Positions 31,959 to 42,857 of a stretch of 64,000 nucleotides of DNA are shown in pieces. This DNA is from Roridomyces roridus (Eukaryota; Basidiomycota; Agaricomycetes; Agaricales; Mycenaceae): assembly GCA_029378245.1 (NCBI GenBank), contig JARKIF010000038.1, positions 248,001 through 312,000 of the forward strand. The letters are read 5' to 3'. Position numbers and translations under genes: made by a program. The notes under the pieces are model-generated. The model was given only the letters and a program-made list of their open reading frames with translations. It was not told the origin of the DNA and ran no database searches. How positions within the stretch are numbered: position 1 is the first letter of the stretch; every line of letters begins with the position of its first letter.

Positions 31959-33358
31959 ATGGTTTTCGGGACACTGCCCTTGAATGACGGTAAACAGGTC
32001 TCGCCTGCATCCTTCCCGCTCGCTCGTATGAGCTGACCTCTGCCGCCCAGATTCCAGCCATTGCATTCGGTACCACGCCCTGTTTCTTCCGGCCGCAGCC
32101 GCGTGTCTTAAAACTCGTGGACAGGCACGGGCAGCATATACAAGGGCACAGACGTCTCCAAGTTGGTACACCAGGCGCTAGATGCTGGCTTCTGGCACAT
32201 CGACACCGCTCAATGTGCGTGCTACTCAGATTTTATCTATCTTGGGCTCAAGGGAGTGCAGTTTACGCGACCGAAGGCGAGTACTTCTGATTCTTCACAA
32301 CTTCTTATTGAACCCCGGTCAGCATACGTCGGGCAGGTGATCCGTGAGAGTGGGCTCGCGCGTTCTGAGTTGTACGTGACCACGAAATACGGGCAGGGGA
32401 ATGTCCGGGAGGTGCTCGATAAGAGTCTTTCGGATGTGAGTTCTCTAGAAACCCTTTGCAGTTTTGTTTCTAACAATCGCAGCTCGGTCTCACGTACGTC
32501 GACTTGTACCTCATCCACCAGCCCCGGTTCGTCGATGATATCGACGCTGTGTGGAGCGAGTTTGAGATTATCAAGAAGGAGGGGAAAGCCAAGTCCGTGT
32601 TCCATGATCCATCGCATGCTCTTGAAGTCTTTGACCTTGTTCGTAGGAGCATCGGAGTCAGCAACTTCGACGTCGACCAACTCCAACAACTCGCCCGCAC
32701 CCACCTGGTCGTCCCCGCCGTAAACCAAATCGAACTCCACCCGTACAACTACGCGCAGAAAAAGTCGGTCATCGAGTGGGCGGCCCAGAATGGTGTTGTT
32801 ATTGAGGCGTATAGCAGCTTGAGGTGCGTTTAATTCATCTTTCAAATTGTTCCGGTTTGGATGAACTGTGTAGCTCGATAACTAAATTCCCTGGCGGCCC
32901 AGTCGACGCGCCCGTAGCTGCGGCCGCTGTTCGTCTCGGTATAACTCCAACTCAAGTCCTGCTATCGTGGGTCCGTGCCAAAGGCGCGGTCATTGTGACG
33001 TCTGTCCTCTTCTATTCAAAATCCAAAATGGAAGCTGACTCTCTGCAGAACAACATCGAGTAAACAACGGCTGGAGGAGTACCTTGCCGTCGGGGTTCTA
33101 CGTGCGTCTCATTCACTCCACCTTGCACTTGTCCGTATTAAAATCCTCCCTCTAGCCGCGTTGTCGGAAGCGGATATCGCTGCCATCGACGAAGCTGGTG
33201 CGAAAGGTCCTCCGGCTGCTCGAATCCTAGGATACGCCATCAACCTCGACGGCATGAAAAGGCTAGCAGCAAAGCTCGTGCTGATACTGACCGTCCAGTT
33301 GATCACTTTGCTGTGGGTTAACAACGTCATGGGCGACGCGATGTTGCATGGAGAGTAA
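31959..33358 (+). CDS. aldo-keto reductase with C-terminal hydrophobic tail
   Basis: NAD(P)H-dependent carbonyl reductase. About seven introns, one with a GC donor (G|GCGAGT). Joined exons read IPAIAFGTGSIYKGTD, HQALDAGFWHIDTAQF, then YATEAYVGQVIRESGL (catalytic Tyr). YVTTKYGQG supplies the catalytic Lys, YLIHQPRFVDD the His, then SIGVSNFDVDQLQQL, VNQIELHPYNYAQ and TPTQVLLSWVRAKGAVIVT, followed by TSSKQRLEEYL, the usual cofactor end. Unusually, the C-terminus carries a 20-residue hydrophobic segment (LAAKLVLILTVQLITLLWV) that could anchor the protein to a membrane. It lies 125 bp from tRNA-Ser and 1.5 kb upstream of the A-T-R reductase, a possible pathway partner. Confidence 0.85.
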
Positions 33359-34840
33359 TTTAATCTGCTTCGTATAGATCAATTTGATGGTTCCGCACCT
33401 GTGCCTGTATCCACCCAGAACGGGAACGCTAAGAACCAACCCGTTTTGTTTCATGCATATCCTAGGAAGTTGCGGTCCCGGGCATTAAGCAATTAGATTA
33501 TCAGGATCAGCGGGAAGATAACTGTGTAGCTCCGGTGGAGTTGATTCAAAAGCTCGGACTGAAATAAAATCATTGGAGACAGTGGGATACATGCTCAGTG
33601 AATCTTTGGTTGAACCATCGGGCAACCAGTTGAGATACCCATCGGATCAATCGGCATCGATCTCTGATCGAATTCACGCTTAGCTAATCTTTCACTCTTC
33701 CTTCGGACCTTCTCTTGGCTCAGAACTTCCTCAACCGTGCATTACTATTCTCTGCTGCAGACCGTCTTGCGGTGCTCGCCGATTCTCCGACCGTCTCTCC
33801 ATCCGAACTTCTCTCGCGCCGGCAACGTCACTGACATTCCCGTATTGACGCCGATCCACACATTCTGCTCTTGGACAGTTAACGGTGCGCCTCAAAGCAC
33901 GAGGAAATTGAATATGCAAGCAGGGAGCTCGGGCCCGGGCCAAGAACTCGAGTTACTCGACTCCTGAAGCTTGAAGATGGAGCTCTTGCTCGCTGACGGT
34001 TTTATGACTATATCAATAATCACTACAGCGTCCCTTGCCATCTTCACATCCGCCTGTTTCATCTAGGCTCCGCTCTACTCTCGACCGCGGGGAATCCTTA
34101 ATCAAGGCCGAGACTCAACGCCAACGGAATCAAGGCACTCACGAGCTTTCGGCTTTTTCGAGCCCTTTACCATGGCTGACTCCCGGTCGCTGTACCCTAC
34201 TTACTCCCGAAGGCACCCCGAGAGTTATTTAAAATACTGAGAAAACAGTCTTTTGGTCTTCCTCCACCCGTGGTATGGTGCTTCGTACCGCAGCTCGCGA
34301 ATCCCTGAAGCAAACGAGATTTTCTCGCGTGGCCGGAATATACGTTTATCCACTCTTCATTCTCCCATGACCAGTTGCTCACCAATTCACATAGAGCCCT
34401 CTCCATCGTATTAACCGGTGACGGACAGTCCGAGCTCTTGGGTCCCGAAGCTGTCGCATTCATCCTTCAAAGAGTCCGCGGATATTGAGTGGAGTTGTTA
34501 AGCAGCATCCGCTCGAGCTGACTTGGCCATTCAAAAGGGAATTGAATGGTCTGGTGCAGTGCTCCAGCTCCAGAGCTGCTACATAGAGTCGACTAAGTGA
34601 GTATTCGTGTTGTCAGAATGGACAGCTCGGATACTGACCGCCGGTTCGCAGGGGCTGTTTTTACGCTGAAACCCGATCTCTTGGTGTCGACTGGTTCTCA
34701 TCCATGACACTTTGTGCGATAGACTGAACGGGACTTACGGAAAGCCGCCACACATCGTCAAATGTGTCGTTGGACTCCCGCAGCTCTATACTTAACTGAG
34801 GGGTTCTTTAAATTTAATCGCCGACAGGCAAAGGACCACC
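33359..34840. other. intergenic 1.5 kb upstream of A-T-R reductase copy 1
   Basis: No gene is supported. A 76-residue frame at 33737-33967 (MHYYSLLQTVLRCSPIL) has no recognised domain. The A-T-R promoter must lie in the right-hand part; I see no clear TATA box or bound motif. Confidence 0.45.
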
Positions 34841-37800
34841 ATGTCTGGCCCACTCCCCCCTCTCGACTGCTCCCTCAATTTCGGCGAGATTGTCGATTTC
34901 CACCTCTCGCACGAGAATCGGGGCACTGCGTACTCTTTTCTAGATCAAGAGGGCCGCGTCACCGACATCAGCCGGTTTGAATTTACCAGGGCAGCTCACC
35001 GCGTCGCTCATCTCCTACGACCTCAACGACAAGGCGCAGAGGGTCAACGGCTGGCCATCATCGCCTTGACGGATTCCTTGATATACCAAACTGTGGTTGC
35101 GGGATGCCTGAGGGCGGGAATTGTGGTGAGTGGCATCTTGCTTGCACGGAGTCTCGATTGACTTGAAGTTTTTTTTGGAGCCCTTCCCTATCTCAAACCG
35201 AAACTCACCCGAAGCGATAGTGCACCTTCTCTCGAGCACAGATTGCCATCGGATGTTGATGACCCGAGCTTTACTTGGTCCCCTCGATGAAACTATTTCG
35301 GCTGAGTTGTCAACGGTTGGGACGCCCTACGACCTTTCCGTAGAGGAGATTCCTCTTCTCGGTCAGATGTACCCGCATCTTGGCCATGAAACACCGCAGG
35401 ACGAGTTTTTTCCGTATCCGGTTCCTGCTACGCGAACGGCGGTGGACGAAGTCGCGATCTACCTGCATTCTAGTGGTGTGTCTCTTCCTTCTGTCCCCAA
35501 CTCGTGCTTCATTTTGTGTACCAGGAAGTACTGGCTTACCCAAATCAATACCGATAACACACAGGAACATAATCCATTGGGCGTGCATGGGTAAGCCACC
35601 ATGCTTCCACTTTCAACTGAACCGAGCCGCCCTACAGACACCTACGTGGAACTACGGTCCCGCTCCCCGCGGCACGCCGTCGGCGCTCTCCCGTCCTTCC
35701 ATGCCTTCGGAATGACAGTCCAACTCTTCTACCCCCTCCTCACCGGTGGCACCGTCTGCATCTTCCCGCTCACATCCACAGCGTCGGAGCACCGACTGCC
35801 GATGGTGCCCAGCGGGGACAATAATATCCGATGTGCCCGCGAAGCAAAGGCGACGGGGTTGGTTGGGGCGCCAGCGCATTTGGTGGAATGGTTGACCTCG
35901 AAGGAACACATCGAGTACCTCAAATCGTTGAAGCTGTTGACCTACGGAGGCGCGTCGCTCACCGAGTCTATTGGCGATGCTCTGGTTCAACTGGGTGTGA
36001 ATCTCGTTGTGTTGTACGGGGGCACGGAATGTGGGTGAAACTTTCAGAGATTGCAATTCTAATGAATGTTATCGCAGTTGGACCAGTTAGCACCCTGCCT
36101 CCTCGTGAAGGCGGGGACCCGAGCGAATGGGCCTGGTTTGGCTTCAGCGATCAAGTGCGCGTGCGGTGGGTGCCGCAGGGCGATGGCACGTTTGAACTCC
36201 AGCTGTTGGTGCGTTTTCAGCACATTCGCTCTCATCACCCAACTAACCCTTGGCAGACTATACCTGAGACTGGACATCTGGCCATCGAAAATCTCCCCGA
36301 CACCGGAGGATATGCGACCAAGGATTTATTCAAGCCGCATCCGACTAAACCCAACTTGTACAAGATGTGCGTCGTTTCTCCTCTTGTTGACAAATCAACT
36401 TACCATATCGAAGAGTGGGTCGCTTGGACGACGTACTCATCTTGGGCAATGGCGAGAAGACGGTGCCTGGACCGATGGAGGATGTAATCCTCTCTAGCCC
36501 TTTCATCGACGGCTCAATTATGTTTGGCCGCGAGCGCAACCAGGTCGGCTTATTGGTTGAACCGCGCCAGCTGGTGGACCCGTTGGACGAGGACCAATTG
36601 ATAGAGTTCCGGAATTTGATTTGGTGAGAAACGTTGAATGTTTTCTGTGTTGGTTATTGAAGAAGAACAGGCCAGTCGTCGAGGAAGCCAACAAAATTGC
36701 CCCTTCCTTTGCGCGGATCTACAAGGAAATGATCCTCGTCACTCAGCCAGGCAAGCCGATGGTCCGGTCGCCAAAGGGGACGGTCGTCCGAAAATCCACT
36801 CTCGCCTTGTACAACGCTGAAATCGACACTCTGTACCGCACCATAGAAGCAAGCGGCGACGCCGGCATCACCGACGTCGGTCTGCCCTGCTCCTGGACAG
36901 CAAAGGACCTCGAACCCTGGCTCCTTCGGCACGCTACTCTCCTCGCAGATCGCAGCATCTGCCCGCAAGACGATTTGTTCAACCAAGGATTCAACAGCCT
37001 CAATACCACCTTCCTGCGGCACCGGATCGTCGGGGCGTTGCGCAAGTTGAATGAAGCTCAGGCAGCTCGCAAAATTGCACAAAACATCGTGTATGCCAAT
37101 CCATCTGTGAGAGATCTGGCGGAAGCGGTGGAGCGGTTGGTGAGGGAGGGGGATACGATGGTTTCGGATGCCGAGCATAAAGCGGCGATGGAGGCCATGA
37201 TCACGCGGTATAGTGGAGGTTTGGACACCAGCATTCCACACAAGCCGAAGACAGTGGATGACGAAGGCGCCGTGGTACTACTCACTGGCACGACTGGAGC
37301 TCTTGGATCGCACATCCTCGCCATGTTGCTTGCTTCGGATTCTGTAAAGCGCGTCTATGCGTTGAACAGACGGGGTTCCACGGCCGTTGCGGAGCGCCAG
37401 GGTGCTGCTTTTTTGGATCGCAGCTTAGATAGAGCTTTGCTCGACTCGGGGAAGCTCGTCTATCTGGAGGGTGATACGAGCAAAGCGGATCTGTCTTTGC
37501 CCGCTGACGTCTGGGACGCGGTACGTTTTACTTGGTCGAACTTGGCTCCATCTCATCTGGATTGTAGCTCCGCGACACCCTGACAGTCATAATCCACAAC
37601 GCTTGGATGTTAGATTTCAACAAGCGGCTATCCTCGTTCGAGTCGCATGTGAAGGGAACGCGGCATCTTATTCATCTAGCCTCCTCTGCGTCGGCGCGGT
37701 TCTTGTTCACGTCCTCGGTCGCTTCGGCGCAGGGGTGGGATCGCACCAGAGGACCGTTTCCTGAAGAACTGCAGCTCGACGCGGATGTCGCCGTAGGTAA

Positions 37801-38498
37801 CGGGTATGGCGAGAGCAAATACGTCTCCGAGAGGGTAAGTCTGCGATTTCTTTTCATCTATATCGGTGTAACAAGTTATCCAAGATTCTCGCAGCCTCAG
37901 GACTCCACGCAACCTCGTTCCGAATCGGTCAGATCAGCGGCTCCACTAAGAGCGGCGCATGGTCGACGACGGACTGGGTTCCCGCTATTGTGAAATCGAG
38001 TCTCGCGCTCGGAGCTTTCCCCTCCGATCTCTCCAATGTCGTCGCGTGGTTACCTGCGGAGGCCGTTTCCAGCGCTATCGTCGATGCTGCGCTTATCTCT
38101 CCTGAAACACGGCAGTTCACGAGGATCAACTTGGTGCACCCGCGTCCGGTCCCTTGGGATTGCATCATGTCGAGTATGGCGGGCATGGTGGACCTTCCGA
38201 TGATTCCTTTCGCTGAGTGGGTCCAGCGAGTAAAGGGTAGGGCGGGGAATGCAACAGCGGGTGACCTTGATAGCATCGTAAGCATTTCCTTCGTATACTA
38301 CCAACCAGTCGTTCACGGCTCTAGCCTGGAATCAAACTCCTCGACTTCCTCACAAGAATGGTGGCGTATCAAGCGAACATCGAGTTTTCGACGACCAAGG
38401 CGCAGGAGCTGAGTAGTTCTATTCGATCTCTCACGCCGCTCGATGCAGAAGATGCAAGGCGGTGGATGGCTTATTGGAGGCGAAAGGAGTTTATCTGA
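34841..38498 (+). CDS. adenylation-thiolation-reductase synthetase (NRPS-like, copy 1, intact)
   Basis: Activates a carboxylic acid as AMP ester, loads it on a phosphopantetheine arm and releases it by reduction, as in fungal alpha-aminoadipate-reductase-like enzymes. About 1050 residues, some eleven introns. A domain: LHSSG-STGLPKSIPITHRN (A3), FHAFGM (A4), VLYGGTE-FGPVS (A5), VGRLDDVLILGNGEKTVP (A8) and SPKGTVVRKSTLALY (A10 Lys). T domain: DDLFNQGFNSLNTTFLRHRI, with the attachment Ser in FNSL. R domain: VVLLTGTTGALGSHILAMLL (NADPH loop), NAWMLDFNKRLSSFE, FLFTSSVASAQ, NGYGESKYVSER (YxxxK). No condensation domain. All exon joins keep frame; the end reads WMAYWRRKEFI. Substrate unknown. Confidence 0.9.
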
Positions 38499-38830
38499 AT
38501 TGTTGAGACCTTGCTGGTAGTTCAACCTACTGTACTCCGATATATTAGTTTCAACACTACTCGAAGTATATTTTGCAGTCAACATTATTCTTCTGGACAT
38601 TGATGTGGCTGGCGAATGGGAGCGAATTCCGAAAGTTGAACCAGTGTTGTGCATTGTTTGGCACATGTTGAATTTCATTGATGAGCCCCAGATGGCGTTG
38701 ATTTGAGGGATACGGTACATTTCAGCTATCCGAAAATTTCTGGGGCATCTAGATACAGCTGGGAACTTTCATCGTTTGCCGGCAGGTCTCCCGAGGGTCC
38801 AGACTGGATATGTCATTAAAAGTTTAAATT
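38499..38830 (+). repeat. duplicated 3' flank of the A-T-R gene
   Basis: Shares long matches with 48760-49060 (for example CGATATATTAGTTTCAACAC and GTTGTGCATTGTTTGGCACA) and a weaker third copy at about 50640-50890. It shows that the duplicated block runs past the A-T-R stop codon. Confidence 0.8.
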
Positions 38831-38873
38831 TGATAGTTCCCACTGGTTTTCCATTTCTCTGCTGACCCTGAAG

Positions 38874-39430
38874 TTGACGTTTGCCTCTTTTCTATCTCCC
38901 ACATTCCCTAGCTCTATGGGACGGTACGTCCTGCACTGTCTTGACCCTCGAGCGTTCAAGTTCATTTCCACTTTGCCGGACAGCCGAAGCAGTCAGATAG
39001 TTTCACTGGGCAACGTACACGTACAGCCGTCGGCCTATATAATCCAGCGTTTTTCGACGCCCATCGCCCCGTTTCCTAAAGACTATTCCCCAGGCAGGGC
39101 CGTCACCGTCAACTGGATCGGAGACACCTGGAGTCAAAGATATACCGATGAGCACCCAGGGCCGGCAATCGACGTCTTGGCCTTTATGGACGCCTGGGAC
39201 GACGCATACCAAAATAGCCACCGGCCTCGTATGGCCGGAGCTAGCACGCTGGGCTGTGGCCGCCCTGTGTATGGCATGTCGGCTTCAACTGGTGTTGTTC
39301 AGGAATCGGCGGATGTCGCACAGAGTCGCTTGAACGGGATCGCGGTGGCGTATTACTCTGGACTCCCAGGGACGAGCACGGTTGGAAAGTGCTGCGAGTA
39401 CGTGCGCTTCGTTCATTCTATCCAATTCTA
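38874..39430 (+). pseudogene. truncated copy of the unrecognised gene at 51019
   Basis: Reads APIAPFPKDYSPGRAVTVNW, GDTWSQRYTDEHPGP, FMDAWDDAYQNSHRPRMAGA, ADVAQSRLNGIAVAYYSGLP and VGKCCEY, each with a clear counterpart in the gene at 51019. The match stops after CCEY, where the full copy continues with a CxxC-containing half and a Lys-rich tail. Its 5' sequence differs from that gene's. It probably represents a copy that lost its 3' half. Confidence 0.78.
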
Positions 39431-40027
39431 GTCACAGTGGCACCTCGGAGATTGGCTGACTTTCCATAAGGGAAATCAAATGTTTTCAACGATTTTTCGT
39501 CACTTTGCCGAGCTGCCGGCGACACCTGTCAGGACCCCGGAGTTAAGATTTCTTTTATACGCAGCTCTGAGCCCTCTGCAAACCTTAAATCTGAACGAAT
39601 CTGCAGAGGGGGGTGTACCCCTCTGCAGATTTAATGTCTTCAATAAACTGTCAGAATGACCGGCGTTTAGCAGTTCTCGACATTCCATCAGGTAAGTGAT
39701 CCAATCAATGCATGCCAAATCGAGGCCACGGACTCCCATGACAAGCGCAGTTAGCTCTCGATTTAGCTTCTCGAGTTGATGACTGATGCAAAGTAGTCAC
39801 CGGCAGAGCCTCTGAGTGCGTTCACGATCTCGCAACATGTCAAAAACGCGTTAAAGACGCGTCGATCTCGCCAATGTAACACTGCCGAGGGTTCGGGTCA
39901 ACAATGTCTTGATGCCGAGGCCAGAGACGCGTCGGTAATGCCTTCAGCGTCGTGTAGCAAAGGATCAGGATGGAAAAACACTATATGTTACCGGTGGCAT
40001 TTCTTTTGGCTTATGGAAACGAGTCCG
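39431..40027. other. intergenic with a strong hairpin
   Basis: About 600 bp between the truncated gene and a transposon. No gene is supported; the hairpin at 39598-39631 is listed separately. Confidence 0.5.
39598..39631. repeat. perfect 14-bp inverted repeat (hairpin)
   Basis: AATCTGCAGAGGGG and CCCCTCTGCAGATT are exact inverted copies separated by a 6-base loop GGTGTA. Another CCCTCTGCA word is just upstream (39572). This could be the footprint of a recombinase or a transposon end, or an RNA hairpin; context does not decide. Confidence 0.75.
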
Positions 40028-40035
40028 AATAGATT

Positions 40036-41450
40036 CACCTCGGGAAGCTACGTTCGCGGACCTTCGGGACCCGGTAGGTACCTTAAAATGTTGACACGAA
40101 GTGTACTTAACAGGCAGTGTCTACGCAGCGACAGATCAACTATTCCCGATTGGGAACTTCTTCTTACGATACCACCACCGTCGTCGATGCACTCGCACGC
40201 GGCGCCGCCGGTCCACGCCTCGGAGCGCTATGCCGCTGCATGGGCGACTTCAAAGGACTCCCCGCTGTCTCAGGCACTGTCAAGCCCGCTAAGCGTTGAA
40301 GCCGTTCCTCCTCCTCCCCCCGCACCTTCGGAATCGCGCTGTGTCTCCCTCCTGACCTTGAAGACGTCTCTACAACGTTTGCATTCCCTTTGAATGTGCC
40401 GCCTCTGACCCGCTACAACCCTGTTCGCCGCCTCCGTTCACCCCTACCACCCGCATCCCGTCCGGGTCGACTTGGGTGCTGCACGTTGATGCTGCCTTAC
40501 CTTTCACGCTGCATCCACATAAGAACCTTACAAGTGTCTACATGATGCTGCCGCTCCCGTTGGCTGCTTCACTTTCGACCTACGGAGCCTACAGCACCTC
40601 CGTTCCTTGGGAATCCCCTCGTTCTGGCTGCCCTCCACGGGCGTCCTCGGCGTTTTCGATGTTTTCGATCTGCCTCCGGCCTAAGTTCCGCTAATCGGGC
40701 TCCTCAGTTGGTAGCCATACTACCCGCGGTAGGGGCCCTGTTTTCCCTTTGTTTCCGGTGCTCAACCAACACAGATACTCAAATGCAACGCCCTCGAGTG
40801 GCTATACTAACCCATTTTCGCGCTCTCCCTTCCTATACTGTACCGCGGCGCGCAAGGCAACCCAAACGGGTGCGGGTCGTAGAGAACAGAGGTGCTGTAC
40901 ACGCTTGACGTAGGTCAAAGGCGTGCATTCAGCATGGAAGCCAACATTCGTTTTCCAATGTCGGGAGGCGGAGGCCATGAACGAGGTGCCGGTAGCAGGG
41001 AGGAACGGAGGTGGTGCAGGCATTCAATCAAAAGATTGCACTCGACAGTAAGGCCAACGCTGAAACACATTTTCGAGTAAGTAGGTCGGTAAGGTGTGAA
41101 AGGCAGCCCGAACGGGGTGCGGGTGGCAAGCAGAAGGCGACGAGGAGGAACGGAGGTGGTGGCATCAACGGAGCTCGTTCAGCGGCTTGAGGGAGCCTGA
41201 GACGGGGAGTGGATGCTTTTGAGGGCGTACTATGTGCAACGGCAATGCATTCCGAGGCGTGGATTGGCGGTGGTGCGTCAGAGCGTCGAGGACGGTGGTG
41301 GTGTGGTGGCAAGAGGAGCTGCCCAATTAGGAACAATTGATCCGCGCTGTCTTCGGAGGTCGTAGCCAGGGCCTATTAGGTACACTTTGCGTCAACGATT
41401 TAAGGTACCTACTCGGTCCCGAAGGTACGCGAACGTAGCTTCCTTAGGTG
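40036..41450. mobile_element. non-autonomous DNA transposon, 1.4 kb, 8-bp TSD (family copy 2)
   Basis: Ends CACCTCGGGAAGCTACG and CGTAGCTTCCTTAGGTG match those of the element at 6095-9013. An exact 8-bp target duplication AATAGATT is at 40028-40035 and 41451-41458. The terminal inverted repeats extend about 240 bp (both arms contain variants of TCAATTGTTCCTAATTGGGC and ACCACCACCGTCCTCGA). The interior is shorter than in copy 1 and has no transposase. Sharing termini and TSD length shows that an autonomous partner with the same ends has mobilised both. Confidence 0.88.
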
Positions 41451-41786
41451 AATAGATTTCTACATTAAACGAGGTAAACTCAGCGTGACGGCGGCGCTGG
41501 CACCGCGAAAAATGCATGAAAACTAAAAATTTCCTTGTGGAAAGTCAGCCATTGGCAGCGAAATCATCCAGCGGTCTATAACTAGGATATCGCCATACAT
41601 CCCTGTGGCAACGTAGGCATGTCAATCACCCTAGCCCTTAGTTACGCGGGGATCTAAAAAAAAAAAGAGGCCGGCAACGAGCTTTCCCATATGTACATCT
41701 GCTGTATGAATGATCACACAGCATTCAACAGCATTGCGACCAAATTACTCACCACGTATCTGTGTGAGAAGCTGCTGTTGGTCAGA

Positions 41787-42532
41787 TCAGCAGTCAAGTA
41801 TAGCCCGTTGCACAATACGCACCAATCGCTCCGACTCGCTCATCTTCGAGGCGATGAGAATGGCGTCGTGCTCAGCGGTGCCCGCTGAGGCCGATTTCGC
41901 ATGCAGGCGGTGGAGACTGAGCTCGAGATTGATCTGTGGTAGTTTGAGACTTTGAGTGTCGCGGGAGCGGAGTGGAGGAAGAGGAAGAGGAAGAGGCGTA
42001 CGCTAAAGTGCATCATGGCTTCGTCCAATAATCTCTCATACTCGTCAATCTGGGTTTTATTACGGTCCTGGCGAGCTAAGCGTTGCCAAAGGTTCTCTCT
42101 TTGGAGCCCCTTCAAGAAGGCTTTGATCTCTTTGAGGAGTCTGCAAGAAAGATGGGCTTCCAACATTCGAGAGCAGAGACAGGTGCGTACGTTTGTATCT
42201 CGAGGATGCTCTGGGTGACTTCGCCGGGAAGGACGGTATGGACGTCTGTCGTCTGGCTCCAGATATCCTGCACAAGTCGTGCGGCGCGCCGGGCAATGTG
42301 CTTGCACCCCTTCCTATTGGACTTGCAGGTCTGATAAAGCGGGAAAATGAGCCAGAGAAATGAAATACGTGAGTAGGCAACTTACCTCGCTCAGCTGCAA
42401 GATGACTAGCACAGCGGACACAGCCGACTTGAGGGGAGGAAAGGCGTCTGTGGATGCGCGAATCGCGTTGAGGGTAACTCTGGTCGCAGCGAGGACGTCT
42501 GAGGTGGCTTGAGCGGTACGGATGCGACGCAT
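41787..42532 (-). CDS. MLKL_NTD-like / HeLo-type helical adaptor protein, short
   Basis: Four spliced exons give a helical protein of about 180 residues. Exon 1: ATSDVLAATRVTLNAIRAST, then DAFPPLKSAVSAVLVILQLS. Exon 2: CKSNRKGCKHIARRAARLVQ, then PGEVTQSILEIQ. Exon 3: LLKEIKAFLKGLQRENLWQR, ARQDRNKTQIDEYERLLDEA. Exon 4: INLELSLHRLHAKSASAG, ending RIVQRAILDC. This is the usual layout of the four-helix N-terminal domain found in many Agaricomycete kinases and NLR-like proteins (MLKL_NTD/cell-death type). No kinase or NB-ARC follows, so it is either a stand-alone domain or a truncated receptor. An upstream exon may precede the ATG chosen here. Confidence 0.65.
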
Positions 42533-42857
42533 AGCGACGAGAGGGTCGTGGAGAGGAGAAACGTGCTGTGCGAAAATTCATGCTACAGACGCCCAAAGCT
42601 GTGGAAACCGGCACACCACATGATTTCCCGCAACCTGGACTGTTGAACATCACGGTGACGATCTATAGGAGACGCAAACACGCAGAAGAAAATCGGGGCA
42701 TGTCGCAAGGCCCGTCCATTGCCTTGGCCGTGAGACGGGCAGATCGGCTGAGATGAGAACAAGACCTTTGTTCATGAGGCTGAGGTCGTGAAGAACGAGG
42801 TGCTCTGAGGCTCTGGAGGAAGACAGATTTCGACTCGTCAGAAACCATTAACAGCAA

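Noticed and set aside
34841..38498. A condensation domain that would make this a true peptide synthetase
   Set aside because: The protein begins directly in the adenylation domain and has no HHxxxDG motif anywhere.
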